64,000 nucleotides of DNA. Source: Saprospiraceae bacterium. GTDB taxonomy: Bacteria; Bacteroidota; Bacteroidia; Chitinophagales; Saprospiraceae. The position numbers and the translations under genes are program-made. Of the stretch, positions 27,280-36,242 are shown one piece after another; positions within the stretch are counted from its first letter, which is position 1; each line of letters opens with the position of its first letter. The notes below the pieces were generated by a model. The model did not search any database and was not told where the DNA came from. It saw nothing but the letters and a program-made list of their open reading frames with translations. The DNA lies in NCBI GenBank assembly GCA_021604865.1, contig BQJU01000025.1:33421-97420 (forward strand), in the 5' to 3' direction.

Positions 27280-27714
27280 ATGAACCTCAAAAACTTTGAA
27301 ACAATAATTGAAGAAAAAATTGTTGCCAGGGGATTTTCCTATTACGAAAATGAGCAGGTAGAAGATTTTGAGCAGGTAGAAAAAGGCGAGTTCTCAGCAA
27401 CAATATTTGGCACGGACCAGTATGCTATTTTTATCAAACTGGATAAAACCCTTGAAATCATTGAGCATTCTTGTGATTGTCCCTACGATTGGGGTGATTA
27501 CTGTAAACATGTCGTTGCAACACTTTACTATATCAGAGATAATGAATCCTATAAAAAAAAGCCAGATCATTCAGGGAAAATTGCCACCATTAAAAAGGAA
27601 TTAGCCGGTTATACCAAAAAAGAGTTAAAGGAATTGATCCTTGATATCGCTAAAAATGATGGGCGTTTTAAACACAAATTATTGTGGCATTTGGGGCATG
27701 AGGAGGAGTTTTAA
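27280..27714 (+). CDS. Short SWIM zinc-finger protein
   Basis: 144 residues containing a SWIM motif CxCx(n)CxH: Cys65, Cys67, Cys75 and His77 in SCDCPYDWGDYCKHVVATL. The N-terminal part (IIEEKIVARGFSYYENEQVEDF) is the usual region preceding SWIM in bacterial proteins. SWIM domains bind nucleic acid or protein partners. Many relatives are far longer, often fused to or next to SNF2 helicases; this one ends shortly after a helical segment and no helicase is nearby. The stop is only 7 bases before a 52-bp mini-element, so truncation by a past rearrangement is possible, but the stop itself lies outside the element. Confidence 0.75.
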   Translation: MNLKNFETIIEEKIVARGFSYYENEQVEDFEQVEKGEFSATIFGTDQYAIFIKLDKTLEIIEHSCDCPYDWGDYCKHVVATLYYIRDNESYKKKPDHSGKIATIKKELAGYTKKELKELILDIAKNDGRFKHKLLWHLGHEEEF

Positions 27715-27721
27715 TGGATTA

Positions 27722-27773
27722 GAGCATGTTTGCAGCCCAAAGGGTGTCCTCCAAACATGCACTAAACATGCTC
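27722..27773. repeat. 52-bp mini-element with perfect 10-bp inverted ends and TTA target duplication
   Basis: The left end GAGCATGTTT (27722-27731) and right end AAACATGCTC (27764-27773) are perfect inverted repeats. TTA directly flanks both sides (27719-27721 and 27774-27776). The interior holds GTGTCCTCCAAACATGC, an extra copy of the end motif. It is the clearest small member of the family. No coding capacity. Confidence 0.7.
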
Positions 27774-27922
27774 TTAGCAGTTTTACAAGCACCACATTGA
27801 CAACTCGATTGTTTTTTACCCAACAATATGAATGATTACCTTCAAACTTACCATTTGCATCGAAAAGCGTAAATTGTACCCGGAATAGTAGTATTGGAAA
27901 AAACCAATTAAACATACATAAC

Positions 27923-28582
27923 ATGCTCAAAAGCATAAACTGGAGGTATGCCATTGGAGAAATCATAATCGTCATTATTGGCATAACCATTGCCTTTACC
28001 CTAAATAAGTATGCTGAAAATGCCAAACATGCTATAGATAAACAGAAGTACCTGGAAAGCTTAATTGGCGATCTCGACAATGAAATGCTTCATTTAAATA
28101 ATAATACAGAAAAATTTCAGCAAAAGATAGCTGATATAAAAGGTTTATTCCCTTATTTAAATGGAAAGATGGATGGAAGAGATACCATTGTCGGCAAAGT
28201 GTTCGGCTTGGCGGAAATCATTCATTTTCAGCCTAATGACATTACTTATAAGACGTTGATTAATTCTGGAGACCTAGGTTTGTTTGATAATTTTGAATTG
28301 AAAAAAGAATTGGAAAATCACTATTCAGACCAGACCCTAATTGAAATGGATTATAAAAGACAAAACAATATTCATGAGAAATATTTTGGAGATTTTATGA
28401 TTCATCATATCGATTTTGACCAGGTAAGAAAAGGAAATTATTCCTTTATTGATGATAAATTATTGAAAAACATAATACAAAGCCTGTATGGAACTTATAT
28501 GATCGCGATAACAACCTCAGAAAAAGGGGTAGAACGGTGTCAAAAACTGAAAGAGGTATTAGAGGAAGAAGTGAAAAATTAA
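27923..28582 (+). CDS. DUF6090-type membrane protein
   Basis: 219 residues with one N-terminal membrane helix (AIGEIIIVIIGITIAFTLNKY, ~10-30) preceded by a short NWRYAIGE segment, then a helical extracytoplasmic or cytoplasmic part. The RYxxGEIxxVxIGIxIAxxxN signature is the usual start of the Bacteroidota DUF6090 family, often found in clusters of related copies. No catalytic motif is seen. Its stop is 2 bases before the ATG of the sulfatase, so the two are probably translated from one mRNA. Function unknown. Confidence 0.75.
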   Translation: MLKSINWRYAIGEIIIVIIGITIAFTLNKYAENAKHAIDKQKYLESLIGDLDNEMLHLNNNTEKFQQKIADIKGLFPYLNGKMDGRDTIVGKVFGLAEIIHFQPNDITYKTLINSGDLGLFDNFELKKELENHYSDQTLIEMDYKRQNNIHEKYFGDFMIHHIDFDQVRKGNYSFIDDKLLKNIIQSLYGTYMIAITTSEKGVERCQKLKEVLEEEVKN

Positions 28583-28584
28583 AT

Positions 28585-30156
28585 ATGGAGATTAATAAAA
28601 TCAGTGTTTTAGCATTCAGTTTAGGCTGTTTACTTTATTTCAATGCCTGTTCCGACGAAATTAAAAAACCCATACCTCCCAACATCATTTATATATTAGC
28701 TGATGATCTGGGGTATGGCGATATCTCGGCTTTTAATGAAAACGGAAAAATTCACACGCCAAATATAGACCGGATGGCCGCGGAAGGCATCAAATTCACG
28801 GATGCACATACCTCCTCTTCCGTTTGTACGCCCTCCCGGTACGGCATCCTCACCGGCAGGTATAATTGGAGAAGCAGGCTTAAAAGCGACGTATTAACCG
28901 GTACTTCCAAAGCATTGATCCCTACAAGTAGAAGTACGGTTGCTTCCCTATTGCAAAAACAAGGTTATCAAACCGCCTTTATCGGAAAATGGCATTTGGG
29001 TTGGGATTGGGCGTTAATCAATCCTGAGGAACCCTTGGGAGATGGATGGAACGAAGGAGATTTTGGAAACATTGACTTTTCAAAACCGGTTAAAAATTCG
29101 CCCAATGATTTAGGGTTTGATTATGCCTATGGACATGCAGGATCATTGGACATGGCACCCTACGTATATGTAGAAGATGCATTGGCTACCGAAGAACCGG
29201 ATTCCGCAACAGTCAATACGGGGGAATATTCCTGGTGGCGAAAAGGGCCTACATCTCCGGATTTTATCCATGAGGAGGTGACGCCAAACTTTTTTAACAT
29301 GGCCATCGCCTATACCAAACAAAGTGCAACGGCGGATAAACCTTTTTTTCTGTACCTGCCATTGCCTTCTCCGCATACGCCCATGTTGCCAACAGCGCAA
29401 TGGCAAGGCAAAAGTGGGTTGAATCCTTATGGTGATTTTGTTATGATGATTGATCATTATATGGGTATGCTGCTGGATGCGGTCAAAGCCGCTGGCATCG
29501 AAGACAATACCCTGATCATTTTCACTAGCGACAATGGTTGTTCACCCGCAGCAAAAATTGAAGCGCTAGAGGCAAAGGGGCATTACCCGGGATACGTATA
29601 CCGGGGACACAAAGCCGATATCTTTGAAGGTGGCCACCGGGTTCCCTTCATTGTCAAATGGCCAAAGAAAATAAAAAAAGGCATTATTTCCGACGAGACA
29701 ATATGCACCACCGATCTGATGGCGACCTGTGCCGATATTCTTGGCTATTCCTTATCCGATAACGAAGGGGAAGATAGTTACAGCCTGCTCCCATTGTTTG
29801 AACAAAAAACACAGGCCAAACCCTTGAGGGAAGCTACCGTCCACCACTCAATCAATGGCAGCTTCGCAATCAGAAAAGGGGACTGGAAACTAATTATGTG
29901 CCCAGGCTCAGGCGGATGGAGCTTTCCAAAACCCGATAATAAAACCGTGATTGACTCCCTTCCTCCCATTCAATTGTACAACCTGAAAGAAGATCCTGCG
30001 GAAAGCAAAAACCTACAGGCTGCCTATCGGGAAAAAGTAGTGGAATTAAGAGCACTATTAACAAAATATATTGTCGATGGCCGCAGTACGCCTGGAGCTA
30101 AACAAAAGAATGATGGGATTACTTCGGAATGGAAGCAAATTGATTTTGTGAAATAA
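28585..30156 (+). CDS. Lipoprotein sulfatase (arylsulfatase A-like, formylglycine type)
   Basis: 523 residues from the ATG at 28585; an in-frame start at 28537 would overlap the previous gene and spoil the signal. The lipobox FNAC (Cys22) follows a hydrophobic run. The catalytic motif CTPSR (Cys81) is in the C-x-P-x-R signature whose cysteine becomes formylglycine, within SSVCTPSRYGILTGRY. Metal-binding aspartates are in ILADDLGYGD, with further active-site motifs GKWHLG and FTSDNG. It probably removes sulfate esters from algal or animal polysaccharides at the cell surface or in the periplasm. It is convergent with the GH13 amylase gene, with only 19 bases between. No anaerobic sulfatase-maturase gene is in the window. 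Confidence 0.9.
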   Translation: MEINKISVLAFSLGCLLYFNACSDEIKKPIPPNIIYILADDLGYGDISAFNENGKIHTPNIDRMAAEGIKFTDAHTSSSVCTPSRYGILTGRYNWRSRLKSDVLTGTSKALIPTSRSTVASLLQKQGYQTAFIGKWHLGWDWALINPEEPLGDGWNEGDFGNIDFSKPVKNSPNDLGFDYAYGHAGSLDMAPYVYVEDALATEEPDSATVNTGEYSWWRKGPTSPDFIHEEVTPNFFNMAIAYTKQSATADKPFFLYLPLPSPHTPMLPTAQWQGKSGLNPYGDFVMMIDHYMGMLLDAVKAAGIEDNTLIIFTSDNGCSPAAKIEALEAKGHYPGYVYRGHKADIFEGGHRVPFIVKWPKKIKKGIISDETICTTDLMATCADILGYSLSDNEGEDSYSLLPLFEQKTQAKPLREATVHHSINGSFAIRKGDWKLIMCPGSGGWSFPKPDNKTVIDSLPPIQLYNLKEDPAESKNLQAAYREKVVELRALLTKYIVDGRSTPGAKQKNDGITSEWKQIDFVK

Positions 30157-30175
30157 TATTGCAATATACCTCGCC

Positions 30176-32017
30176 TTATTTCAACTCCAAAATCAAGGCC
30201 CCTTTCATCTGTAATTCCACTTGTTCTCCCAACTGATAAGATTTGCCAGAAAGTACATCCTTACCCTCCGATATTCCAGCTAACATTTCAGCAAAACGGT
30301 CGAGATTTAGCTGATAGGCAGCTTCATTTTTGTTTAAGATGACCATGAGTTTTTGCTGGCCGTTGTAACGGAAATAGACATAAACATTGTCCTGTGGCGT
30401 AAAATGCATCAATTTGCCATAGTGTACCACTGGGGCTGTCTGCCGCCAGGTGAGTAGTTTTTTCATAAAAGCCTGCGCATCTTTCTCTTGATCAGAAAGC
30501 CCCTGGCCGGTAAAACCATTCACCTGATCTCCAGCCCAGCCACCAGGAAAATCACTGCGGATGATACCATGATCGTTAGTGCCTGGATTTTTCATCAATA
30601 TTTCTGTCCCATAATATATTTGCGGAACACCCCGGGTGGTCAACACATAAACGATGGCCATTTTGAAGCGGTCATAATCTTCATTAATCTGGCTGAAAAT
30701 GCGACTCATATCGTGATTATCCGGAAAAACGACCAGATCATCAGGGTCAGGGTAGAGGTAATCCTGAGCCAGCATACTATAGAGGTCGTCCCAGCCATTT
30801 TCTGCATTCAGGGAGTTTCTCATTGCCTCCTGTAAGGGGAAATCCATCAGACTGGGCAAGTAAGAGACGTAACCATTAGGATTGTCCTTGCCAGCCTGCC
30901 AATAGGAAACCTGTGCAGGCTGCCCCACCCATTCTTCTCCTACCACATTAAAGTTGGGATATTCCTCCATCACTCTCCGGGTCCATTCGGTCATAAAATC
31001 CATATCCGGGTAGGGGTAGGTATCCATACGTATACCGGCCAGGCCGAGGTATTCCACCCACCAGATACTGTTTTGGATGAGGTAGGTTGCCATCAATTCA
31101 TTGCGCTGATTCAGGTCGGGCATGGTGGGTACAAACCAGCCATCAGTGAATAACTTCTTATCCAGCTGAGATACATGAGGGTCCTGTAATACCGATTTTT
31201 TGTGATTGGAATTGGTGTATTGGTCCCAGGTATTGATCCAGTCAGCCATAGGCATATCCTTCATCCACCAATGCTCCGAACCACAGTGATTGACGATCAT
31301 ATCCATGATCAGTTTGACGCCTTTACTCCGGCCTTCCGCGGCCAGTTGACGGTAGGATTCGTTGCTGCCAAAGCGGGGGTCGACCTTATAAAAATCCGTA
31401 GTGGAATAGCCATGATAAGAATACTCCTGCATGTCATTTTCCAGAACAGGATTGAGCCAAATGGCCGTAAATCCCATGTCTTTGATATAATCCAGATGCT
31501 GCCGGATGCCTTCGATATCGCCGCCATGACGGCCCCCTTTAAAGGAGCGATTGGGATTTTCCCGCATGCCTGCCACCGCATCATTGCCGGCATCGCCATT
31601 GGCAAACCGGTCGGGCGTGATCAGATATAATACGTCCGTATTGTCGAAGCCTTTAATGGCGGTTCCCGGGCCTTCCCGTTGCCAGAGCGGCCAGTTGTGG
31701 GTTTCGACCAGCTTTCCGTTTTGTGAGAAATTGATGGGCACTGTGCCCGGCTTTACCGTTGCGCTAAGCTTTAGGTCGAGGAAGAGGTAATTGGCATTTT
31801 CCACCTTGATGACCCGCTCCAGGCGTACGCCTGGATAGTCAATGGTGGGGTTAAAATCACCAATTTTATTACCATGGATCAGCAATTGAACCTGATCACT
31901 TTTCATGCCTGCCCACCAATTGGGCGGTTCGATGCGAGCGATTTGCTGCGCAAAAAGGGTGCATTGCCCCAGTACAAAGAGGAGGGTTAAGATTTTTTGC
32001 ATTTTCTGTTGTTTCAT
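30176..32017 (-). CDS. GH13 alpha-amylase / neopullulanase (SusA-like)
   Basis: 613 residues: a signal peptide (~1-23), an N-terminal Ig-like cyclomaltodextrinase domain (~25-115, RIEPPNWWAGMKSDQVQLLI), the GH13 TIM barrel and a C-terminal beta domain. The catalytic triad is Asp332 (GIRMDTYPYP), Glu361 (VVGEEW) and Asp436 (FPDNHD); DMIVNHCG is the first conserved region. It should hydrolyse starch, pullulan or cyclodextrins in the periplasm, as SusA does. No SusC/SusD genes are in the window. It stands alone, with the ~440-bp region upstream free of genes. Confidence 0.9.
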   Translation of the reverse strand: MKQQKMQKILTLLFVLGQCTLFAQQIARIEPPNWWAGMKSDQVQLLIHGNKIGDFNPTIDYPGVRLERVIKVENANYLFLDLKLSATVKPGTVPINFSQNGKLVETHNWPLWQREGPGTAIKGFDNTDVLYLITPDRFANGDAGNDAVAGMRENPNRSFKGGRHGGDIEGIRQHLDYIKDMGFTAIWLNPVLENDMQEYSYHGYSTTDFYKVDPRFGSNESYRQLAAEGRSKGVKLIMDMIVNHCGSEHWWMKDMPMADWINTWDQYTNSNHKKSVLQDPHVSQLDKKLFTDGWFVPTMPDLNQRNELMATYLIQNSIWWVEYLGLAGIRMDTYPYPDMDFMTEWTRRVMEEYPNFNVVGEEWVGQPAQVSYWQAGKDNPNGYVSYLPSLMDFPLQEAMRNSLNAENGWDDLYSMLAQDYLYPDPDDLVVFPDNHDMSRIFSQINEDYDRFKMAIVYVLTTRGVPQIYYGTEILMKNPGTNDHGIIRSDFPGGWAGDQVNGFTGQGLSDQEKDAQAFMKKLLTWRQTAPVVHYGKLMHFTPQDNVYVYFRYNGQQKLMVILNKNEAAYQLNLDRFAEMLAGISEGKDVLSGKSYQLGEQVELQMKGALILELK

Positions 32018-32459
32018 ACACTAAACCTCAAAGATATACAAAAATCGAGTTTTGGAGTTGATATTCGTTTTCATTCCTGATCGATAGCGCAGAGGTTTCT
32101 GCCATTAGTGTGCCCCATGATTACCCCAATGGGGGGGCATTGTCAGCATTCGTTGGCAATGGGGAACCTTGTTTGAAAATAAGACAACCGGTCAAGTTAA
32201 ATTGCAGCTTTCTAACAGATTACCACACATCAAACAATCCATTATAACAATTATTTTAATGTTTGTTGTTTTTATATGAACTTGTAACAAAATGGGTGGT
32301 TTTGCGTAAGTTTATAGGACTGCTGGGTTGTTATTAGAGTTGTTGCGCAGGAGATCCGTTTTAACCCTGTCATGACCCCTGCGAAACAACTCTATTCAGT
32401 AGTTCCTGGATAAGCATATGAAGCCGGTTTCTTAGGGAATTGTAAAATAATGTATACTA
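32018..32459. other. 442-bp intergenic region with an inverted-repeat element
   Basis: Between the amylase promoter side and the accessory island. It holds a G/C hairpin (TGCCCC at 32111 with GGGGCA at 32134). It also holds a strong 17-bp inverted repeat, TAGAGTTGTTGCGCAGG (32335-32351) with CCTGCGAAACAACTCTA (32378-32394), with one mismatch and a 26-nt loop. With its TTA|GAG left tip the latter resembles the mini-elements elsewhere. No gene is seen. Confidence 0.5.
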
Positions 32460-32462
32460 ATG

Positions 32463-33221
32463 ATGAATTCATTCTACATGTTGAGAATCTATGCTGATAG
32501 TGAAGAATTTTATAAAATTGGCATATCAAGCGCAAAAACTGAACTGGAATTATCTCGAGTAAGGCTAAAATATATAAAAGAAGCCTCAAATTACAATATT
32601 GAAATTCTACATTTCATTGAATGTAATGGTTGTACTAATATCGAAAAATTTGAAGAGGCTTTACTAGACCTTTTAAGTGAATATAGCTATAGCCCAGCAA
32701 CGGCATTTGATGGTCGTACTGAATGTTTTAAAGATAACCCTATCCAAATTTTGAAGAACAATTCCAATTCGATATACAACGCGCTTTTAAAGGCAATTGA
32801 AAAAAGTATTCAAGATTGCCAGAGTTATAAAGAATTCTTCAGTCAAGTTTTCTTTGTTGGGTTAATAAAACCCGAGATATCAAGAAAATTAGAGCTGATA
32901 GAGAAATCCAATGAACTCATTCAGGTATTTGAATTAAATAAAAAAGGAATTGTCCCTTTTCAGGTGAATAATTTTAAAATAGAAGTTAAAAAGAAAATAT
33001 CTTCTTTAATAAAATCAATAACTTTATTAATCTTAAAAAATCAAAAAGAAATCAATAACTCTCTGTTAGAATTAAGTAGAGGAAGCAGCAATGTAAAAAT
33101 TAATGATCTAATGAAGAAATCTCTGATTTGTAAAAGAAAAGTTCTTGGTATTCTCGATAGAGAGCTAAGAAAATTAAAGTCCCTGGAAGCAGAATTAATT
33201 GACTTACTAAAGTTAAAATAA
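32463..33221 (+). CDS. GIY-YIG-like (T5orf172/MUG113-type) nuclease-domain protein
   Basis: 252 residues from the ATG at 32463 (another ATG lies one codon upstream). The N-terminal ~95 residues show the GIY-YIG pattern in its T5orf172 form: FYMLRIY strand, EFYKIGIS (the YIG-like strand), Arg after a helix, HFIEC strand and a GRTECF motif near residue 87. The rest is a long Lys/Glu/Ile-rich helical tail, possibly coiled coil. The gene is very AT-rich compared with neighbours such as the amylase. It sits immediately before hsdR on the same strand, at the edge of the restriction island, so a defence or mobile-element role is plausible. The nuclease assignment is by motif only. Confidence 0.55.
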   Translation: MNSFYMLRIYADSEEFYKIGISSAKTELELSRVRLKYIKEASNYNIEILHFIECNGCTNIEKFEEALLDLLSEYSYSPATAFDGRTECFKDNPIQILKNNSNSIYNALLKAIEKSIQDCQSYKEFFSQVFFVGLIKPEISRKLELIEKSNELIQVFELNKKGIVPFQVNNFKIEVKKKISSLIKSITLLILKNQKEINNSLLELSRGSSNVKINDLMKKSLICKRKVLGILDRELRKLKSLEAELIDLLKLK

Positions 33222-33401
33222 CAAGCATATTTTGATTATGCTCCTTTACAAATATTCTGAAAAGATTCTGGCCGTGTCAAAAAAGCTTCTTTGCCTTTAC
33301 CTTTTCTCCTAACAATTACCTTAATTTACTTGTAAGATGAATATCCGCCCCAAACCCACAAAACATCTTAACTTTACTCAAAACTCAATCTTCATCACCA
33401 G

Positions 33402-36203
33402 ATGAACCAAAATCCAGAACAAATAGCAAGAGATAAGATCGACCAGATGTTGGTGAATGCTGGTTGGGTAGTGCAGTCAAAAAAGAAGGTGAATTTGGCG
33501 GCCAATAAAGGGGTGGCGGTTAGGGAATACCAGACATCGGTAGGCCCGGCAGATTATGTGTTGTTTGTGGACCGAAACCCAGTGGGCATTATTGAAGCCA
33601 AACGAGAAGAGGAAGGACATCGCTTGACCGTTGCGGAAGAACAATCTAAAGATTATGCGCAGGCCAAGTTAAAGTATTTAGACAACGCTCCGCTGCCTTT
33701 TGTGTATGAAAGTACGGGAACTTTAACCCGCTTTACGGATTACAGGGATCCGAAACCCAGAGGACGAAATGTGTTTAGTTTTCATCAACCTGCCACCATT
33801 GCCGAATGGCTAAAAAAAGGGAAAAGTTTACGCGCCAGGCTATTAGAAATACCAGGCCTGGATGAAACCGGGCTAAGACCAGCACAAATTATCGCCATTA
33901 ACAATCTCGAAGCCTCTTTTAAGAAAAACAGGCCCAAAGCCTTGATCCAGATGGCTACGGGAGCCGGTAAAACCTTTACCGCGGCTACCTTTATTTATCG
34001 CTTGCTAAAACATGCGGATGCCAAACGTATCCTGTTTTTAGTGGATACTAGAAACCTGGGGGAACAGGCGCAGCAAGAGTTCATGGATTTCCAACCCAAT
34101 GACGATAACCGAAAATTTACGGAATTGTACAATGTACAACGCTTAACTTCCAGCTACATCGCCTCGGATAGCCAGGTATGCATTTCTACCATTCAGCGCA
34201 TGTATGCTATTCTGAAAGGAGAAGAATTGGATGAAAGTGCAGAGCAGGACAATCCAAACGAATCGTCCTGGATGGAAAAGCAGACGAGTAAGCAACAGGC
34301 CATGCCTGTAGAATATACCCCAAATGTGCCGATCGAGCAGTTCGACTTTATCATTATTGACGAATGCCACAGGTCTATCTACAACCTTTGGAAACAAGTA
34401 CTCGATTATTTTGATGCTTTTTTGATCGGTTTGACCGCTACACCTGATAAAAGGACTTTTGGTTTTTTCAACGAAAATGTGGTGAGTGAATACACCTATG
34501 AGCAATCGGTGGTGGATGGGGTAAATGTGCCTTACGACGTCTATACCATTGAAACCGAAATCTCCAAAAAAGGAGAGGTGGTCAAAAGCGGTTGGTTTTT
34601 AGACCGCCGTGATAAACTCACTCGCAAAAAACGCTGGCAACAAGAGGAAGAAGATACCGAATATACCAGGAATGATTTGGATAAAAAGGTGGTCAATCCC
34701 AGCCAAATCCGCAACATCATACGAGAATACAAACAGGCTTTAAAAACCACAATTTACCCCAGTCGGATGGATGAAAATGGCGAATATGAAGTGCCTAAAA
34801 CCCTGGTATTTGCCAAAACGGATAGCCATGCCGACGACATCATAGATATCATTCGGAAAGAATTTGACGAAGGCAACGACTTTTGTAAAAAGGTCACCTA
34901 CAAAATTGATGAAGACCCAAAATCTGTCTTAAACCGTTTCCGCAATTCTTATTACCCACGCATTGCCGTTACGGTTGATATGATTGCTACCGGTACCGAT
35001 GTAAAACCCCTGGAAGTATTGCTCTTTATGCGCGATGTAAAAAGCATCAATTACTTTGAGCAAATGAAAGGACGTGGTACCCGTACCATTAATAATGATA
35101 GCCTGCAGTTGGTATCAAAAACCGCCAAAACCAAGACGCATTTTGTAATCGTAGACGCGGTGGGTGCCACCAAATCTAAAAAGACGGATAGCCGTCCCCT
35201 GGAGCGCAAGCCAACGGTGGGTTTAAAGGATTTATTGGGTGCGGTGACCATGGGCGTTGCTGAAGAAGATTTGTTTTTATCCCTGGCAAACCGGCTCATT
35301 CGTTTAGAGAAACAAATAACCGACAAAGAGAAGCATAAGTTGCTGGAATACTCTGGTGGTAAAAACCTGAAACAGATCACCAAAGAGCTCTTAGCCGCTT
35401 TTGATCCGGATGAAATAGAGGAAAAGGCACAAGCCAAAATTGAAGCAACACCGGTACCAGACCGCACCCCTGCCCTGGAGGAGCAAGCCCGGAAAGAAGC
35501 ACAGGCGGAACTCATTAGCGAGGCGGCTACCACCTTTAATGGAGAGCTGAACCATTATCTGGAAAACGTACGCAAGCAACACGAACAGATTATCGACAGC
35601 ATAAATATTGATACGGTCACCAAATCGGAATGGGACACGACTTCAGTAGATAAAGCCACCGAGATTGTCCAGGACTTTACCGCATACCTGCTGCAACACA
35701 AAGACGAGATCAAAGCCCTCAGCATCTTTTACGACCAGCCCTATAATCGCAGAAACATTACCTTTAAAATGATCAAGGAAGTGTTTGATCAATTGAGTCT
35801 GGAAAAACCTTTATTGGCACCAGCTTATGTGTGGGAAGCCTATAAAACCCTCGAAGAAGTAAAAAGCGAATGCCCCAAAGATGAACTCACTGCTTTGGTG
35901 TCATTAATCCGCCGGGTATGCGGTATTGATAACGAGCTCCTGGCCTTTGACAAAACTATAGACGAAAACTTCAAAAAATGGATGTTTAAACAAAATGCCG
36001 GTCAACACAACCGCTTTACCACTGAGCAAATGGACTGGTTACGCATGCTGAAAGAACACGTAGTCAGCAGCTACCACCTGGAAGTAGAAGACCTGGACTA
36101 TACCCCATTTGATGCCAAAGGCGGAAGAGGAAAAATGTACCAGCTCTTTGGTGAGGAGATGAATGAGGTTATTGATGAATTGAATGAGGTATTGGCGGCT
36201 TAA
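33402..36203 (+). CDS. hsdR: Type I restriction enzyme, R subunit
   Basis: 933 residues. The N-terminal PD-(D/E)xK nuclease is visible as ADYVLFVDRNPVGIIEAKR (Asp51, Glu65, Lys67). Next come the SF2 translocase motifs: Walker A ATGAGKT (185-191), DECH box (320-323), TATP (345-348), and further helicase motifs including VDMIATGTDVKPL and QMKGRGTR. The C-terminal ~250 residues resemble the EcoEI-type R C-terminal domain that docks to the methylase. It cuts DNA after ATP-driven translocation when HsdS meets an unmethylated site. Unusually the order is hsdR, hsdS, hsdM, with foreign genes between each. Length is normal for this subfamily and no frameshift is seen. Confidence 0.95.
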   Translation: MNQNPEQIARDKIDQMLVNAGWVVQSKKKVNLAANKGVAVREYQTSVGPADYVLFVDRNPVGIIEAKREEEGHRLTVAEEQSKDYAQAKLKYLDNAPLPFVYESTGTLTRFTDYRDPKPRGRNVFSFHQPATIAEWLKKGKSLRARLLEIPGLDETGLRPAQIIAINNLEASFKKNRPKALIQMATGAGKTFTAATFIYRLLKHADAKRILFLVDTRNLGEQAQQEFMDFQPNDDNRKFTELYNVQRLTSSYIASDSQVCISTIQRMYAILKGEELDESAEQDNPNESSWMEKQTSKQQAMPVEYTPNVPIEQFDFIIIDECHRSIYNLWKQVLDYFDAFLIGLTATPDKRTFGFFNENVVSEYTYEQSVVDGVNVPYDVYTIETEISKKGEVVKSGWFLDRRDKLTRKKRWQQEEEDTEYTRNDLDKKVVNPSQIRNIIREYKQALKTTIYPSRMDENGEYEVPKTLVFAKTDSHADDIIDIIRKEFDEGNDFCKKVTYKIDEDPKSVLNRFRNSYYPRIAVTVDMIATGTDVKPLEVLLFMRDVKSINYFEQMKGRGTRTINNDSLQLVSKTAKTKTHFVIVDAVGATKSKKTDSRPLERKPTVGLKDLLGAVTMGVAEEDLFLSLANRLIRLEKQITDKEKHKLLEYSGGKNLKQITKELLAAFDPDEIEEKAQAKIEATPVPDRTPALEEQARKEAQAELISEAATTFNGELNHYLENVRKQHEQIIDSINIDTVTKSEWDTTSVDKATEIVQDFTAYLLQHKDEIKALSIFYDQPYNRRNITFKMIKEVFDQLSLEKPLLAPAYVWEAYKTLEEVKSECPKDELTALVSLIRRVCGIDNELLAFDKTIDENFKKWMFKQNAGQHNRFTTEQMDWLRMLKEHVVSSYHLEVEDLDYTPFDAKGGRGKMYQLFGEEMNEVIDELNEVLAA

Positions 36204-36242
36204 ATTGTCTGAACCTCTGATTTTTTTGATTAAGTGATTACT

